This document shows, in pieces, positions 1-5,008 of a stretch of DNA of 5,008 nucleotides. The notes under the pieces are model-generated. The model did not search any database. It was not told the origin of the DNA and saw only the letters and a program-made list of their open reading frames with translations. This stretch comes from Nevskiaceae bacterium (GTDB lineage Bacteria; Pseudomonadota; Gammaproteobacteria; Steroidobacterales; Steroidobacteraceae): NCBI GenBank assembly GCA_031277355.1, contig JAITMN010000001.1:1-5008 (forward strand), read 5' to 3'. The first letter of the stretch is position 1; each line of letters starts with the position of its first letter. The position numbers were made by a program, and so were the translations under genes.

Positions 1-2
1 AG

Positions 3-119
3 GTGCGCTTCCTCGTCACCGACATCAAAGATCGTTTCGTGCGCGTGGGTCCGCTGTTTCTGGGCAGCGATATTCCGCCGGAGGCGGTGGAGCGCGTGGT
101 GCTGTCGTCAGGCCGGTAA
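3..119 (+). CDS. C-terminal end of an unidentified protein (5' truncated by window edge)
   Basis: An open frame enters from the left edge and ends at TAA 117-119, giving 38 residues that begin VRFLVTDIKDRF and end VVLSSGR. Of the three forward frames, which are all open here, this one has the typical amino-acid mix and mostly G or C at third codon positions, as in the neighbouring genes. The other two read as Cys/Trp/Arg-rich or Arg/Gly-rich shadows. I do not recognise the family, and no motif, membrane segment or domain can be named from this fragment. Its last 12 bases overlap the end of the convergent ygfZ gene, so no separate terminator lies between them. The assignment as coding is reasonably likely; the function is unknown. 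Confidence 0.6.
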   Translation: MRFLVTDIKDRFVRVGPLFLGSDIPPEAVERVVLSSGR

Positions 120-1034
120 CGTGTAAGGCAGCGGCAATTCGGTGGCGGGCAATGCGGTGCGTGCGTCGTCATCGGCGCGAACATCGGTATTGCCACCGCC
201 TTGCGCGCCAAGGTTCTGCGTTACAGCGAGAAACTGCTGCCCGCCGCTCTCATCCGGTGCGGCGTTGACGATGCGCGCGGTGCGTCCATCGGCAAGCCGC
301 ACGCTTGCGCCGGGTAGCAGCGCAGTTTGCGATGAAGTCTGAAACCGGCGCATCCGCCGCTTCACCTGCCCCAGATAGTGACTGCGCGCGATGATCTCCT
401 GTCCCGTGTAGCAGCCCTTCGTGAACGATACGCCATCGACCACATCGAGGTTCAGCATCTGCGCGGTGAACGCTCCGGAGGTGGCCGCGAAGACCTGCGG
501 CAGTCCGTCGCGGATATCGAGCGCATGCCAGCGCGATTCATCGCCGACATTGTCTTTCGGCAGCAGCGTCGCATTGCGCGGCGCGACGATCAGCGCGCGA
601 GACGGCTCACCGTCCGCGTCCCCCATATGAACCGGCCCCGTCACCGCCGCATCCGTCGCAGCAACAGCAGCCGTAACCGCCGCAGCCACATCCGCCCGCG
701 CCCCGCACAGCCCATACACGCGCCACCCACCCACACCGCTTTCCATCGCCACCCGCGCCCGTAACACCACCCTGCGCAGACGCGCCGCAACCACCTCCAG
801 CAATTCCTCCGGCAACACCGCCACATACTGCTCGCCGTCCACCGCGAACACCCGCATCACCGCCAGACACCGCCCCTGCGGATCGTGCAATCCGGCCAGC
901 CGTGGCGTGGCCGGCGTGACGCGCCCCATGTCCTGCGAGAGCTGCCCTTGCAGGAACGCGCGGGCATCCGGGCCGCGAATCCACAGCGCGTTCAGATGAG
1001 GCAGGGCGAGGAGGGTGGCTTCAGGCATCGGCAT
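108..1034 (-). CDS. ygfZ: YgfZ/GcvT-family folate-binding protein, Fe-S cluster maintenance
   Basis: This encodes 308 residues if it starts at ATG 1032-1034; a second ATG at 1026-1028 would give 306. The family (E. coli YgfZ about 326 aa; eukaryotic IBA57) is related to the folate-binding GcvT fold and supports assembly or repair of Fe-S enzymes in the cytoplasm. The diagnostic signature KGCYTGQE lies at residues 206-213 and includes the conserved functional Cys at 208. It is preceded by RDGLPQVFAATSGAFTAQ-type sequence (175-192) and a GVSF segment, as in E. coli. The N-terminal part (LPHLNALWIRGPDARAFLQGQ, 11-31) matches the start of the family domain, and the C-terminal LPLPYTL is also typical. 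The frame stays open to 1220 on the minus strand, but those 62 extra codons are Gly/Cys-rich and antisense to the DUF1674 gene, so I reject that start. No strong ribosome site precedes the chosen start. The gene is divergent from the sdh operon, whose Fe-S subunit is a plausible client (inference). Confidence 0.93.
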   Translation of the reverse strand: MPMPEATLLALPHLNALWIRGPDARAFLQGQLSQDMGRVTPATPRLAGLHDPQGRCLAVMRVFAVDGEQYVAVLPEELLEVVAARLRRVVLRARVAMESGVGGWRVYGLCGARADVAAAVTAAVAATDAAVTGPVHMGDADGEPSRALIVAPRNATLLPKDNVGDESRWHALDIRDGLPQVFAATSGAFTAQMLNLDVVDGVSFTKGCYTGQEIIARSHYLGQVKRRMRRFQTSSQTALLPGASVRLADGRTARIVNAAPDESGGQQFLAVTQNLGAQGGGNTDVRADDDARTALPATELPLPYTLPA

Positions 1035-1050
1035 GCGGGACGGGAAGGCG
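1035..1050. promoter_or_regulatory. Divergent start region between ygfZ and the sdh operon
   Basis: Only 16 bases separate the preferred ygfZ start (1034) from the preferred DUF1674 start (1051). No complete promoter fits in this gap. The promoter of the sdh operon therefore probably lies inside the 5' part of ygfZ, and that of ygfZ inside the DUF1674 gene. I found no convincing -35/-10 pair on either strand. The best minus-strand candidate is TTGCAC at 1080-1075, but the hexamer 17 bases further on (GAATCA) is a poor -10. The gap carries purine-rich bases (GGGA 1042-1045, GGAAGG 1043-1048) that could serve as the ribosome site of the plus-strand gene. Confidence 0.35.
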
Positions 1051-1230
1051 ATGATTCTGGCACAATTACCGACCGTGCAACCCCTTGAGCAACCTATCCC
1101 CGCCGAAAACCCGCCCTGCGCGCCGCCCCCGCCGGCCGCGCAGCCGCCGAAGGAGATCGGAGGCCCGCAGGGGCCAGAGCCCACGCGCTTCGGCGATTGG
1201 GAAAGAAACGGTCGCTGCATCGACTTCTAG
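1051..1230 (+). CDS. DUF1674 small protein, SDHAF4 (Sdh8)-type succinate dehydrogenase assembly factor
   Basis: This gene encodes 59 residues and ends at TAG 1228-1230. The N-terminal two thirds are low in complexity and rich in Pro/Ala (PPCAPPPPAAQPP around residues 21-33). The last 19 residues contain GPEP (41-44), TRFGDWE (45-51) and RCIDF at the very C-terminus (55-59). This is the hallmark of the DUF1674 family, whose eukaryotic members SDHAF4/Sdh8 end in almost the same way. Those proteins bind flavinylated SdhA, limit its auto-oxidation and promote joining to SdhB. A bacterial role of the same kind is inferred. The position directly ahead of sdhC, 24 bases upstream, supports this. The start is uncertain. 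ATG 1051 has purine-rich bases just upstream and avoids overlapping ygfZ. GTG 1015 (71 aa, with AGGGCGAGGAGG directly upstream) and ATG 1033 are alternatives that would overlap the ygfZ 5' end. It is easy to miss because it is short and its composition is biased. Confidence 0.87.
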   Translation: MILAQLPTVQPLEQPIPAENPPCAPPPPAAQPPKEIGGPQGPEPTRFGDWERNGRCIDF

Positions 1231-1254
1231 AAGAACCCGGAAAACATCCCCCTC

Positions 1255-1641
1255 ATGGCGCGCAAACCCTTATCGCCGCATCTGTCCCATTACCGCTTCG
1301 CCTACACGATGGCGACCTCGATCCTGCATCGGCTCACCGGCCTTGCGTTGTCAGTGGGCTTGATCGTGCTGGCCTGCTGGCTCACCGCCGTATCGCAGGG
1401 CGAGGCGGCCTATCAGCGTTTTGCCAGCGGTCCCGTCTCGGCGCTGCTGCGCGTGCTGCTGGCGTTGTGGCTGATCGCCTTCGTCTATCACCTCGCCAAC
1501 GGCATCCGCCATCTGTGCTGGGACGCCGGTTGGGGCTTTGAACGCGCGCAGGCTCGTCGCAGCGCGCGCATCGTCATCGTCAGCGTCGTCATCGTGGCTG
1601 CGCTGCTGATCTGGGCCTTCTTCTTCCGGGGTGCGCGATGA
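1255..1641 (+). CDS. sdhC: Succinate dehydrogenase cytochrome b556 subunit, membrane anchor
   Basis: This 128-residue protein has the usual length of SdhC. With SdhD it anchors complex II in the inner membrane, binds heme b and forms the ubiquinone site. The N-terminal RPLSPHL-type segment (KPLSPHL, 4-10) is followed by SILHRLTG (22-29). Ser22 and Arg26 correspond to the quinone-site Ser27 and Arg31 of E. coli. Three hydrophobic segments lie at about 27-46, 61-83 and 104-124. The motif YHLANGIRHLCWD (78-90) carries His79, equivalent to the heme ligand His84 of E. coli SdhC. The ATG at 1255 is preceded by a weak GGAAAA at 1239-1244. The gene follows the DUF1674 gene after 24 bases, and its stop overlaps the sdhD start (ATGA, 1638-1641), so translation of the two anchor subunits is probably coupled. 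Confidence 0.96.
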   Translation: MARKPLSPHLSHYRFAYTMATSILHRLTGLALSVGLIVLACWLTAVSQGEAAYQRFASGPVSALLRVLLALWLIAFVYHLANGIRHLCWDAGWGFERAQARRSARIVIVSVVIVAALLIWAFFFRGAR

Positions 1642-2027
1642 AGCGCGCGGCCAGCACACCGCTGGGCCGTGTGCTCGGCAGCGGCGCGGCGCATAGCGGC
1701 ACGCAGCATTGGTGGCAGCAGCGCGTCACCGCGATTGCGCTCACCGTTCTGACGCTATGGTTCGTGATATCGCTGCTGTGCCTGCCCGATCTGAGTTGGA
1801 GCAGCGTACACACCTGGCTTGCCAAACCCTTCAGCGCGCTCTCGATGTCGATGCTGGTGCTGGCCGCATGCTGGCACTCGCAACTCGGCGTCAGCGTGGT
1901 GATCGAAGACTATGTACACGGCGCGGTGAGCAAGACGCTCGCGCTGTTGCTATCCACTTTCGCGCACCTGGCCGTGGCGGGTGTTGCATTGCTGGCCGTG
2001 CTGCGCATTGCGGCCTCTGGCAATTAA
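1638..2027 (+). CDS. sdhD: Succinate dehydrogenase hydrophobic membrane anchor subunit
   Basis: This 129-residue protein begins with the family's PLGRVLGSGAAHSGTQHWW region (8-26) and ends at TAA 2025-2027. It pairs with SdhC in the inner membrane. Three membrane segments are visible at about 30-49, 67-90 and 100-125. WHSQLG (79-84) and VVIEDYVH (87-94) form the conserved part of the second helix. Asp91-Tyr92 match the Asp82-Tyr83 pair of E. coli, where the Tyr contacts ubiquinone, and His80 matches the E. coli His71 position. The IEDYVH form is typical of the alphaproteobacterial/mitochondrial-like type, rather than the enteric type with TDYVK. The start shares four bases with the end of sdhC. 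A 21-base gap leads to sdhA. Confidence 0.95.
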   Translation: MKRAASTPLGRVLGSGAAHSGTQHWWQQRVTAIALTVLTLWFVISLLCLPDLSWSSVHTWLAKPFSALSMSMLVLAACWHSQLGVSVVIEDYVHGAVSKTLALLLSTFAHLAVAGVALLAVLRIAASGN

Positions 2028-2032
2028 TTTTC

Positions 2033-2036
2033 GGAG
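2033..2036 (+). promoter_or_regulatory. Probable ribosome binding site of sdhA
   Basis: GGAG at 2033-2036, within TTCGGAGAATG, lies 12 bases ahead of the sdhA ATG at 2049. The spacing is rather long. A nearer ATG at 2038 is in another frame and reads into a shadow frame, so the conserved MAAYQLIDHTYDVIVVG start at 2049 is preferred. Confidence 0.4.
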
Positions 2037-2048
2037 AATGTTCGCACG

Positions 2049-3833
2049 ATGGCCGCGTATCAATTGATCGACCACACCTACGACGTGATCGTCGTCGGCG
2101 CCGGCGGCGCGGGATTGCGCGCAACGCTGGGCTTGGCCGAAGCCGGGTTATCCACGGCCTGCATCACCAAGGTGTTCCCCACGCGCAGTCACACCGTTGC
2201 CGCGCAGGGCGGCATCAGCGCGTCGCTGGGCAATATGGGCGCCGACGATTGGCGCTGGCATATGTACGACACGGTGAAGGGCTCGGACTGGCTCGGCGAT
2301 CAGGACGCCATCGAGTTCATGTGCAAGGAGGCTCCGGCCGCCGTCATCGAACTGGAGCACTACGGCCTGCCGTTCTCGCGCACGCCGGAGGGTCTGATCT
2401 ACCAGCGTCCCTTCGGCGGCATGACCACCGAGTATGGCAAGGGCATCGCGCAGCGCACCTGCGCGGCAGCCGATCGCACCGGTCATGCCATGCTGCACAC
2501 GCTGTATCAGCAATCTCTCAAACACAACGCCGAATTCTTCATCGAATACTTTGCGCTCGATCTGCTGATGGTAGATGGCGAATGTCGCGGCGTGATTGCG
2601 CTCGATCTGGCCACCGGCGCACTGCATCGCTTCCGCGCGCAAACCACGATGCTGGCCACCGGCGGTTATGGGCGCGCGTGGTTTTCCTGCACGTCGGCGC
2701 ATACCTGCACCGGCGATGGCGGCGGCATGGTGTTGCGCGCCGGATTGCCGCTGCAAGACATGGAGTTCGTGCAATTTCATCCCACCGGCATCTACGGCTC
2801 GGGCTGTCTGATCACCGAAGGCGCGCGAGGCGAGGGAGGCTACGTAACCAATTCGCGCGGCGAGCGTTTCATGGAACGCTATGCGCCGAACGCGAAGGAT
2901 TTGGCCTCGCGCGATGTGGTCAGCCGCGCGATGACGATGGAGATTCGCGAAGGCCGTGGCGTCGGCGATCATGCCGATCACATTCACCTGCATCTGGAAC
3001 ATCTGGGTCCTGCGGTGATCCACGAACGTCTGCCGGGCATTGCCGAGACGGCAAAGATTTTCGCCGGTGTGGACGTGAACCGCGAACCCATTCCGGTGCT
3101 GCCCACCGTTCACTACAACATGGGCGGAATTCCCTGCAATTACCACGGTGAAGTGGTCTCCGGCGCAGCCGACAACCCCGATCGCGTGGTGCCGGGACTG
3201 ATGGCCGTTGGTGAGGCCGCCTGCGTATCGGTGCATGGCGCGAACCGGCTGGGTTCAAACTCGCTGCTCGATCTGGTGGTGTTCGGTCGCGAGGCTGCGC
3301 GGCACTGTGCCGAAAGCGTGAAGGCCGGCGCGCCGCAGCGTCCGTTGCCGCAAGCGGCCACCGATGCGGTGCTCGCGCGCCTGGACCGTCTGCGCAACGC
3401 CAATGGCGCTCGCCCCACCGCGCAACTGCGCCTTGAAATGCAGCGCACGATGCAGCGCGATGCGGCGGTGTTCCGCACCGAAGAATCCTTGCGGCAGGGC
3501 GTCGGTGCGTTGTCCAAAACCTTCGCTTCCTTCGCCGATGTGCGCGTGTCCGACCGTGGCCTGATCTGGAACACCGATCTGGTCGAGACGATGGAACTGG
3601 AAAATCTGTTGCTGCAAGCCACCGCCACGATTGTGTCGGCGGAGAATCGTCACGAAAGCCGTGGCGCGCATGCGCGCGAGGATTTCCCGCAGCGCGACGA
3701 TCAGAACTGGATGAAACATAGCCTGTGCTGGGTGGCCGGCGATGGCGCAACGCGCCTGAACTATCGCCCCGTGCATCTGAACACGCTGACCGGCGACGTG
3801 GAAACCGTCGCCCCGAAACCAAGGGTCTACTGA
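2049..3833 (+). CDS. sdhA: Succinate dehydrogenase flavoprotein subunit
   Basis: This full-length protein has 594 residues (E. coli SdhA 588). It oxidises succinate to fumarate through covalently bound FAD on the cytoplasmic face of the membrane, in the TCA cycle and respiratory chain. The Rossmann dinucleotide site VIVVGAGGAGLRA lies at 13-25. RSHTVAAQGG (46-55) carries His48, the covalent FAD attachment residue. The substrate site is intact when aligned by eye with E. coli: His244 in QFHPTGI, Arg288 in ASRDVVSR (the proton-shuttle Arg), His355 in PTVHYNMGG and Arg400 in HGANRLGSNSLLDL. LITEGARGEGGY (254-265) is also conserved. The C-terminus ends in a normal PVHLNTLTG...KPRVY tail. It follows sdhD by 21 bases, and its TGA shares one base with the sdhB ATG. 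Its flavinylation is expected to need the SdhE encoded downstream. I see no frameshift or missing catalytic residue. Confidence 0.98.
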   Translation: MAAYQLIDHTYDVIVVGAGGAGLRATLGLAEAGLSTACITKVFPTRSHTVAAQGGISASLGNMGADDWRWHMYDTVKGSDWLGDQDAIEFMCKEAPAAVIELEHYGLPFSRTPEGLIYQRPFGGMTTEYGKGIAQRTCAAADRTGHAMLHTLYQQSLKHNAEFFIEYFALDLLMVDGECRGVIALDLATGALHRFRAQTTMLATGGYGRAWFSCTSAHTCTGDGGGMVLRAGLPLQDMEFVQFHPTGIYGSGCLITEGARGEGGYVTNSRGERFMERYAPNAKDLASRDVVSRAMTMEIREGRGVGDHADHIHLHLEHLGPAVIHERLPGIAETAKIFAGVDVNREPIPVLPTVHYNMGGIPCNYHGEVVSGAADNPDRVVPGLMAVGEAACVSVHGANRLGSNSLLDLVVFGREAARHCAESVKAGAPQRPLPQAATDAVLARLDRLRNANGARPTAQLRLEMQRTMQRDAAVFRTEESLRQGVGALSKTFASFADVRVSDRGLIWNTDLVETMELENLLLQATATIVSAENRHESRGAHAREDFPQRDDQNWMKHSLCWVAGDGATRLNYRPVHLNTLTGDVETVAPKPRVY

Positions 3834-4621
3834 TGGTCGAGTTGACGCTGCCGCCCGATTCGCGGGTCAACAAAAACGGGTTGGTGTATCGCGCGCCGGA
3901 AGGCGCGAAGAAGCCGCGTACCTTTCGCATCTATCGCTTCGATCCGGACAGCGGCGAAAACCCGCGCGTCGACAGCTACGAAATCGACATGGCCGCCTGC
4001 GGCCCGATGGTGCTCGACGCGCTGATCAAGATCAAAAACGAGATCGACCCCACGCTGTCGTTCCGCCGTTCCTGCCGCGAGGGTATCTGCGGCAGTTGCG
4101 CGATGAACATCGATGGCGTGAACACGCTGGCCTGCACGCGCGCCTGCGAAGACATCACCGGCAGCGAAGTGCGCATCTATCCGCTGCCGCACATGCCGGT
4201 GGTGAAAGACCTGGTGCCGGACCTGACGCAGTTCTACGCGCAATACGCGGCGGTGAAGCCCTGGCTTGAAACGCGCACGCCCGCGCCGCCGGATCGCGAG
4301 CGCTATCAGTCGAAGGAAGATCAGGAAAAGATCGACCGTCCTTCGGCGTGCATTCTCTGCGCCTGCTGTTCCACTTCCTGCCCGAGCTATTGGTGGAACT
4401 CGGATCGTTATCTCGGCCCTGCGGCGTTGCTGGCCGCCTATCGCTGGATCATCGACAGCCGCGACGAATCCACCGGCGAGCGGCTCGATGCGCTGGAAGA
4501 CCCGTTCCGGCTGTACCGCTGCCACACCATCATGAATTGCACGGAAGCCTGCCCGAAAGACCTCAACCCGGCCAAGGCCATCGGTGAGATCAAGAAGATG
4601 ATGGTCTCGCGCCAGCACTGA
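3833..4621 (+). CDS. sdhB: Succinate dehydrogenase iron-sulfur subunit
   Basis: This 262-residue protein passes electrons from FAD to quinone through three Fe-S clusters. The [2Fe-2S] ligands are Cys81, Cys86, Cys89 and Cys101, in SCREGICGSCAMN and onward. The third ligand is Cys, as in most bacteria and mitochondria, not the Asp found in E. coli. CILCACCSTSCP (173-184) and YRCHTIMNCTEACP (228-241) supply the other ligands. By analogy with E. coli, Cys173, 176, 179 and 240 hold [4Fe-4S], and Cys183, 230 and 236 hold [3Fe-4S]. Trp188 and His231 match the quinone-contacting Trp164 and His207. The N-terminus is about 25 residues longer than in E. coli, which is common for this lineage. The start is ATG 3833, overlapping the sdhA stop as TGATG. 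An upstream in-frame ATG at 3725 lies deep in sdhA and is not credible. The segment just before the second cluster reads DRPSAC instead of the frequent DGLYEC, a local oddity without an obvious effect. Confidence 0.98.
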   Translation: MVELTLPPDSRVNKNGLVYRAPEGAKKPRTFRIYRFDPDSGENPRVDSYEIDMAACGPMVLDALIKIKNEIDPTLSFRRSCREGICGSCAMNIDGVNTLACTRACEDITGSEVRIYPLPHMPVVKDLVPDLTQFYAQYAAVKPWLETRTPAPPDRERYQSKEDQEKIDRPSACILCACCSTSCPSYWWNSDRYLGPAALLAAYRWIIDSRDESTGERLDALEDPFRLYRCHTIMNCTEACPKDLNPAKAIGEIKKMMVSRQH

Positions 4622-4627
4622 AGGCGC

Positions 4628-4633
4628 GAGGGG
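4628..4633 (+). promoter_or_regulatory. Ribosome binding site supporting the GTG start of sdhE
   Basis: The purine run GAGGGG at 4628-4633 sits five bases ahead of GTG 4639-4641. It is the best ribosome-site match in the operon and decides for the GTG start rather than the later in-frame ATG of the RGMKE motif at 4690. Confidence 0.6.
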
Positions 4634-4638
4634 CGGAC

Positions 4639-4890
4639 GTGAGCGATCAGGCGGAGCAGGGCAGACTGCGCTGGCGCTGCCGGCGCGGCATGAAGGAACT
4701 GGACCTTTTGCTCACCGGCTGGCTCGACACGCGCTGGCCGGCTGCGAATGAGGCAGAAAGGGCGCAATTTGCCCAATTTCTCGAATTGCCTGATCCGCAG
4801 ATTGCAGGTTATCTGTTGCGGGATGAAGAACCCGACGAATTCGCCCCGCTCGTCCGCCAGCTTCGCGCGCTGCGACAGCGGCCCGCCTGA
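4639..4890 (+). CDS. sdhE: SdhE, FAD assembly factor for SdhA (SDHAF2/Sdh5 family)
   Basis: This 83-residue protein has the usual size of the family (E. coli YgfY/SdhE 88 aa). SdhE binds SdhA and promotes covalent attachment of FAD to its His. The family motif RGxxE is present as RGMKE (16-20) and is followed by ELDLLLTGWLD-type sequence. ELPDPQIAGYLL (49-60) matches the conserved LLxxxDxxLxxWL-like helix of the fold. The start is GTG at 4639, 17 bases after the sdhB stop, with a good ribosome site. In enterobacteria sdhE sits far from sdhCDAB, beside ygfZ and ygfX. Here it directly follows its client's operon, so it is probably co-transcribed with SdhA. Its last 68 bases overlap the likely start of the next gene in another frame. 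Confidence 0.93.
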   Translation: MSDQAEQGRLRWRCRRGMKELDLLLTGWLDTRWPAANEAERAQFAQFLELPDPQIAGYLLRDEEPDEFAPLVRQLRALRQRPA

Positions 4891-5008
4891 GCACCGCATC
4901 GCGCTGCGTCCTCATCCGGCGGCGCGCGTGGCCTGCGCGGTGTTCGCCGCGTTGCTGATGCTGGCCGTGGCGCTGCAATTTTGGGAGGGCCGCGCGGCGA
5001 TGGCGCTC
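4823..5008 (+). CDS. YgfX-like inner membrane protein, N-terminal part (3' truncated by window edge)
   Basis: Another reading frame runs from ATG 4823 to the right edge without a stop, giving 62 residues. The first 22 or so are polar and Ser/Pro-rich. Then comes EHRIALRPHPAARV, and next a hydrophobic helix at about 35-52 (VACAVFAALLMLAVALQF). A short basic, amphipathic start followed directly by a membrane helix is what the YgfX family shows, and ygfX follows sdhE in enterobacteria, where it is described as a small inner membrane protein made from a bicistronic operon with sdhE. The match rests on context and general form, not on a strong motif, so no symbol is given. ATG 4823 lies 68 bases inside sdhE with only a weak ribosome site (AGG 4806-4808). 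The only other ATG/GTG codons in frame before the edge lie in or after the membrane helix, so this start, or a rarer start codon near 4904, is most likely. The function of this copy is unproven. Confidence 0.62.
   Translation, partial: MKNPTNSPRSSASFARCDSGPPEHRIALRPHPAARVACAVFAALLMLAVALQFWEGRAAMAL

Noticed and set aside
1058..1080. Sigma-54 type promoter beginning TGGCAC
   Set aside because: The -12 GC element is not at the required spacing from the GG. The only GC nearby is six bases too far.
1162..1175. Small inverted repeat GGCCC-GCAG-GGGCC as a terminator or operator
   Set aside because: The stem is only five pairs, lies within the DUF1674 coding region and has no T run after it. It is likely chance in GC-rich sequence.
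1035..1220. N-terminal extension of ygfZ from an upstream minus-strand ATG at 1220
   Set aside because: The extra 62 residues are Gly/Cys-rich, unlike any YgfZ N-terminus, and are the antisense of the DUF1674 gene.
1197..1225. Sigma-70 promoter for sdhC (TTGGGA, then TCGACT 17 bases later)
   Set aside because: The -10 match is poor and it lies inside the DUF1674 coding region. An operon promoter upstream of DUF1674 is more likely.
1709..3151. Long 480-codon plus-strand frame across sdhD and sdhA
   Set aside because: It is rich in Arg, His and Ala, has no family motif, and lies out of frame over two well-supported genes. It is a GC-rich shadow.
2148..3236. Long minus-strand frames opposite sdhA (also 2920-3930) and opposite sdhB (3827-4618)
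   Set aside because: They are antisense shadows typical of high-GC coding DNA, rich in Arg/His/Ala, with no recognisable domain or initiation signals.
3725..3832. Longer sdhB start with 36 extra residues
   Set aside because: It would lie inside the conserved end of sdhA and encode an Arg-rich stretch. ATG 3833 gives the family's normal N-terminus and a standard stop/start overlap.

Overview
The window is a GC-rich chromosomal segment that holds a complete succinate dehydrogenase (complex II) locus from what looks like a gammaproteobacterium. The SdhA and SdhB sequences, the presence of a DUF1674 protein, and the ygfZ / sdhE / ygfX neighbours point towards the Xanthomonadales or a close relative. 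This placement is inferred from remembered family patterns, not from a search. There are no mobile elements, RNA genes, CRISPR arrays or signs of recent transfer. Gene density is very high and nearly all bases are coding.

Layout, left to right. (1) Positions 3-119, + strand: the C-terminal 38 codons of an unrecognised gene. (2) Positions 108-1034, - strand: ygfZ, a folate-binding protein of Fe-S cluster maintenance, whose 3' end overlaps the first gene tail to tail. (3) Starting 16 bases from the ygfZ start and running divergently: a tightly packed + strand operon. Its order is a 59-residue DUF1674/SDHAF4-type protein (1051-1230), sdhC, sdhD, sdhA, sdhB, sdhE, and the first part of a ygfX-like membrane-protein gene cut by the right edge.

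How the genes work together. SdhA (covalent FAD) and SdhB (three Fe-S clusters) form the soluble head of succinate:ubiquinone oxidoreductase. SdhC and SdhD anchor it in the inner membrane with heme b and the quinone site. Around these four subunits sit three accessory genes whose families serve assembly: SdhE (flavinylation of SdhA; the SDHAF2/Sdh5 family), the DUF1674 protein (SDHAF4/Sdh8 family, which in eukaryotes chaperones flavinylated SdhA), and YgfZ (IBA57 family, Fe-S enzymes).

The most interesting points are the tiny DUF1674 gene at the head of the operon and the co-location of three assembly factors of different kinds. The divergent ygfZ / sdhE-ygfX block known from enterobacteria appears here split open by the structural sdh genes. 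There are also strong gene overlaps, including a ygfX-like start about 68 bases inside sdhE. The enzyme itself is conventional. I see no wholly new system here.
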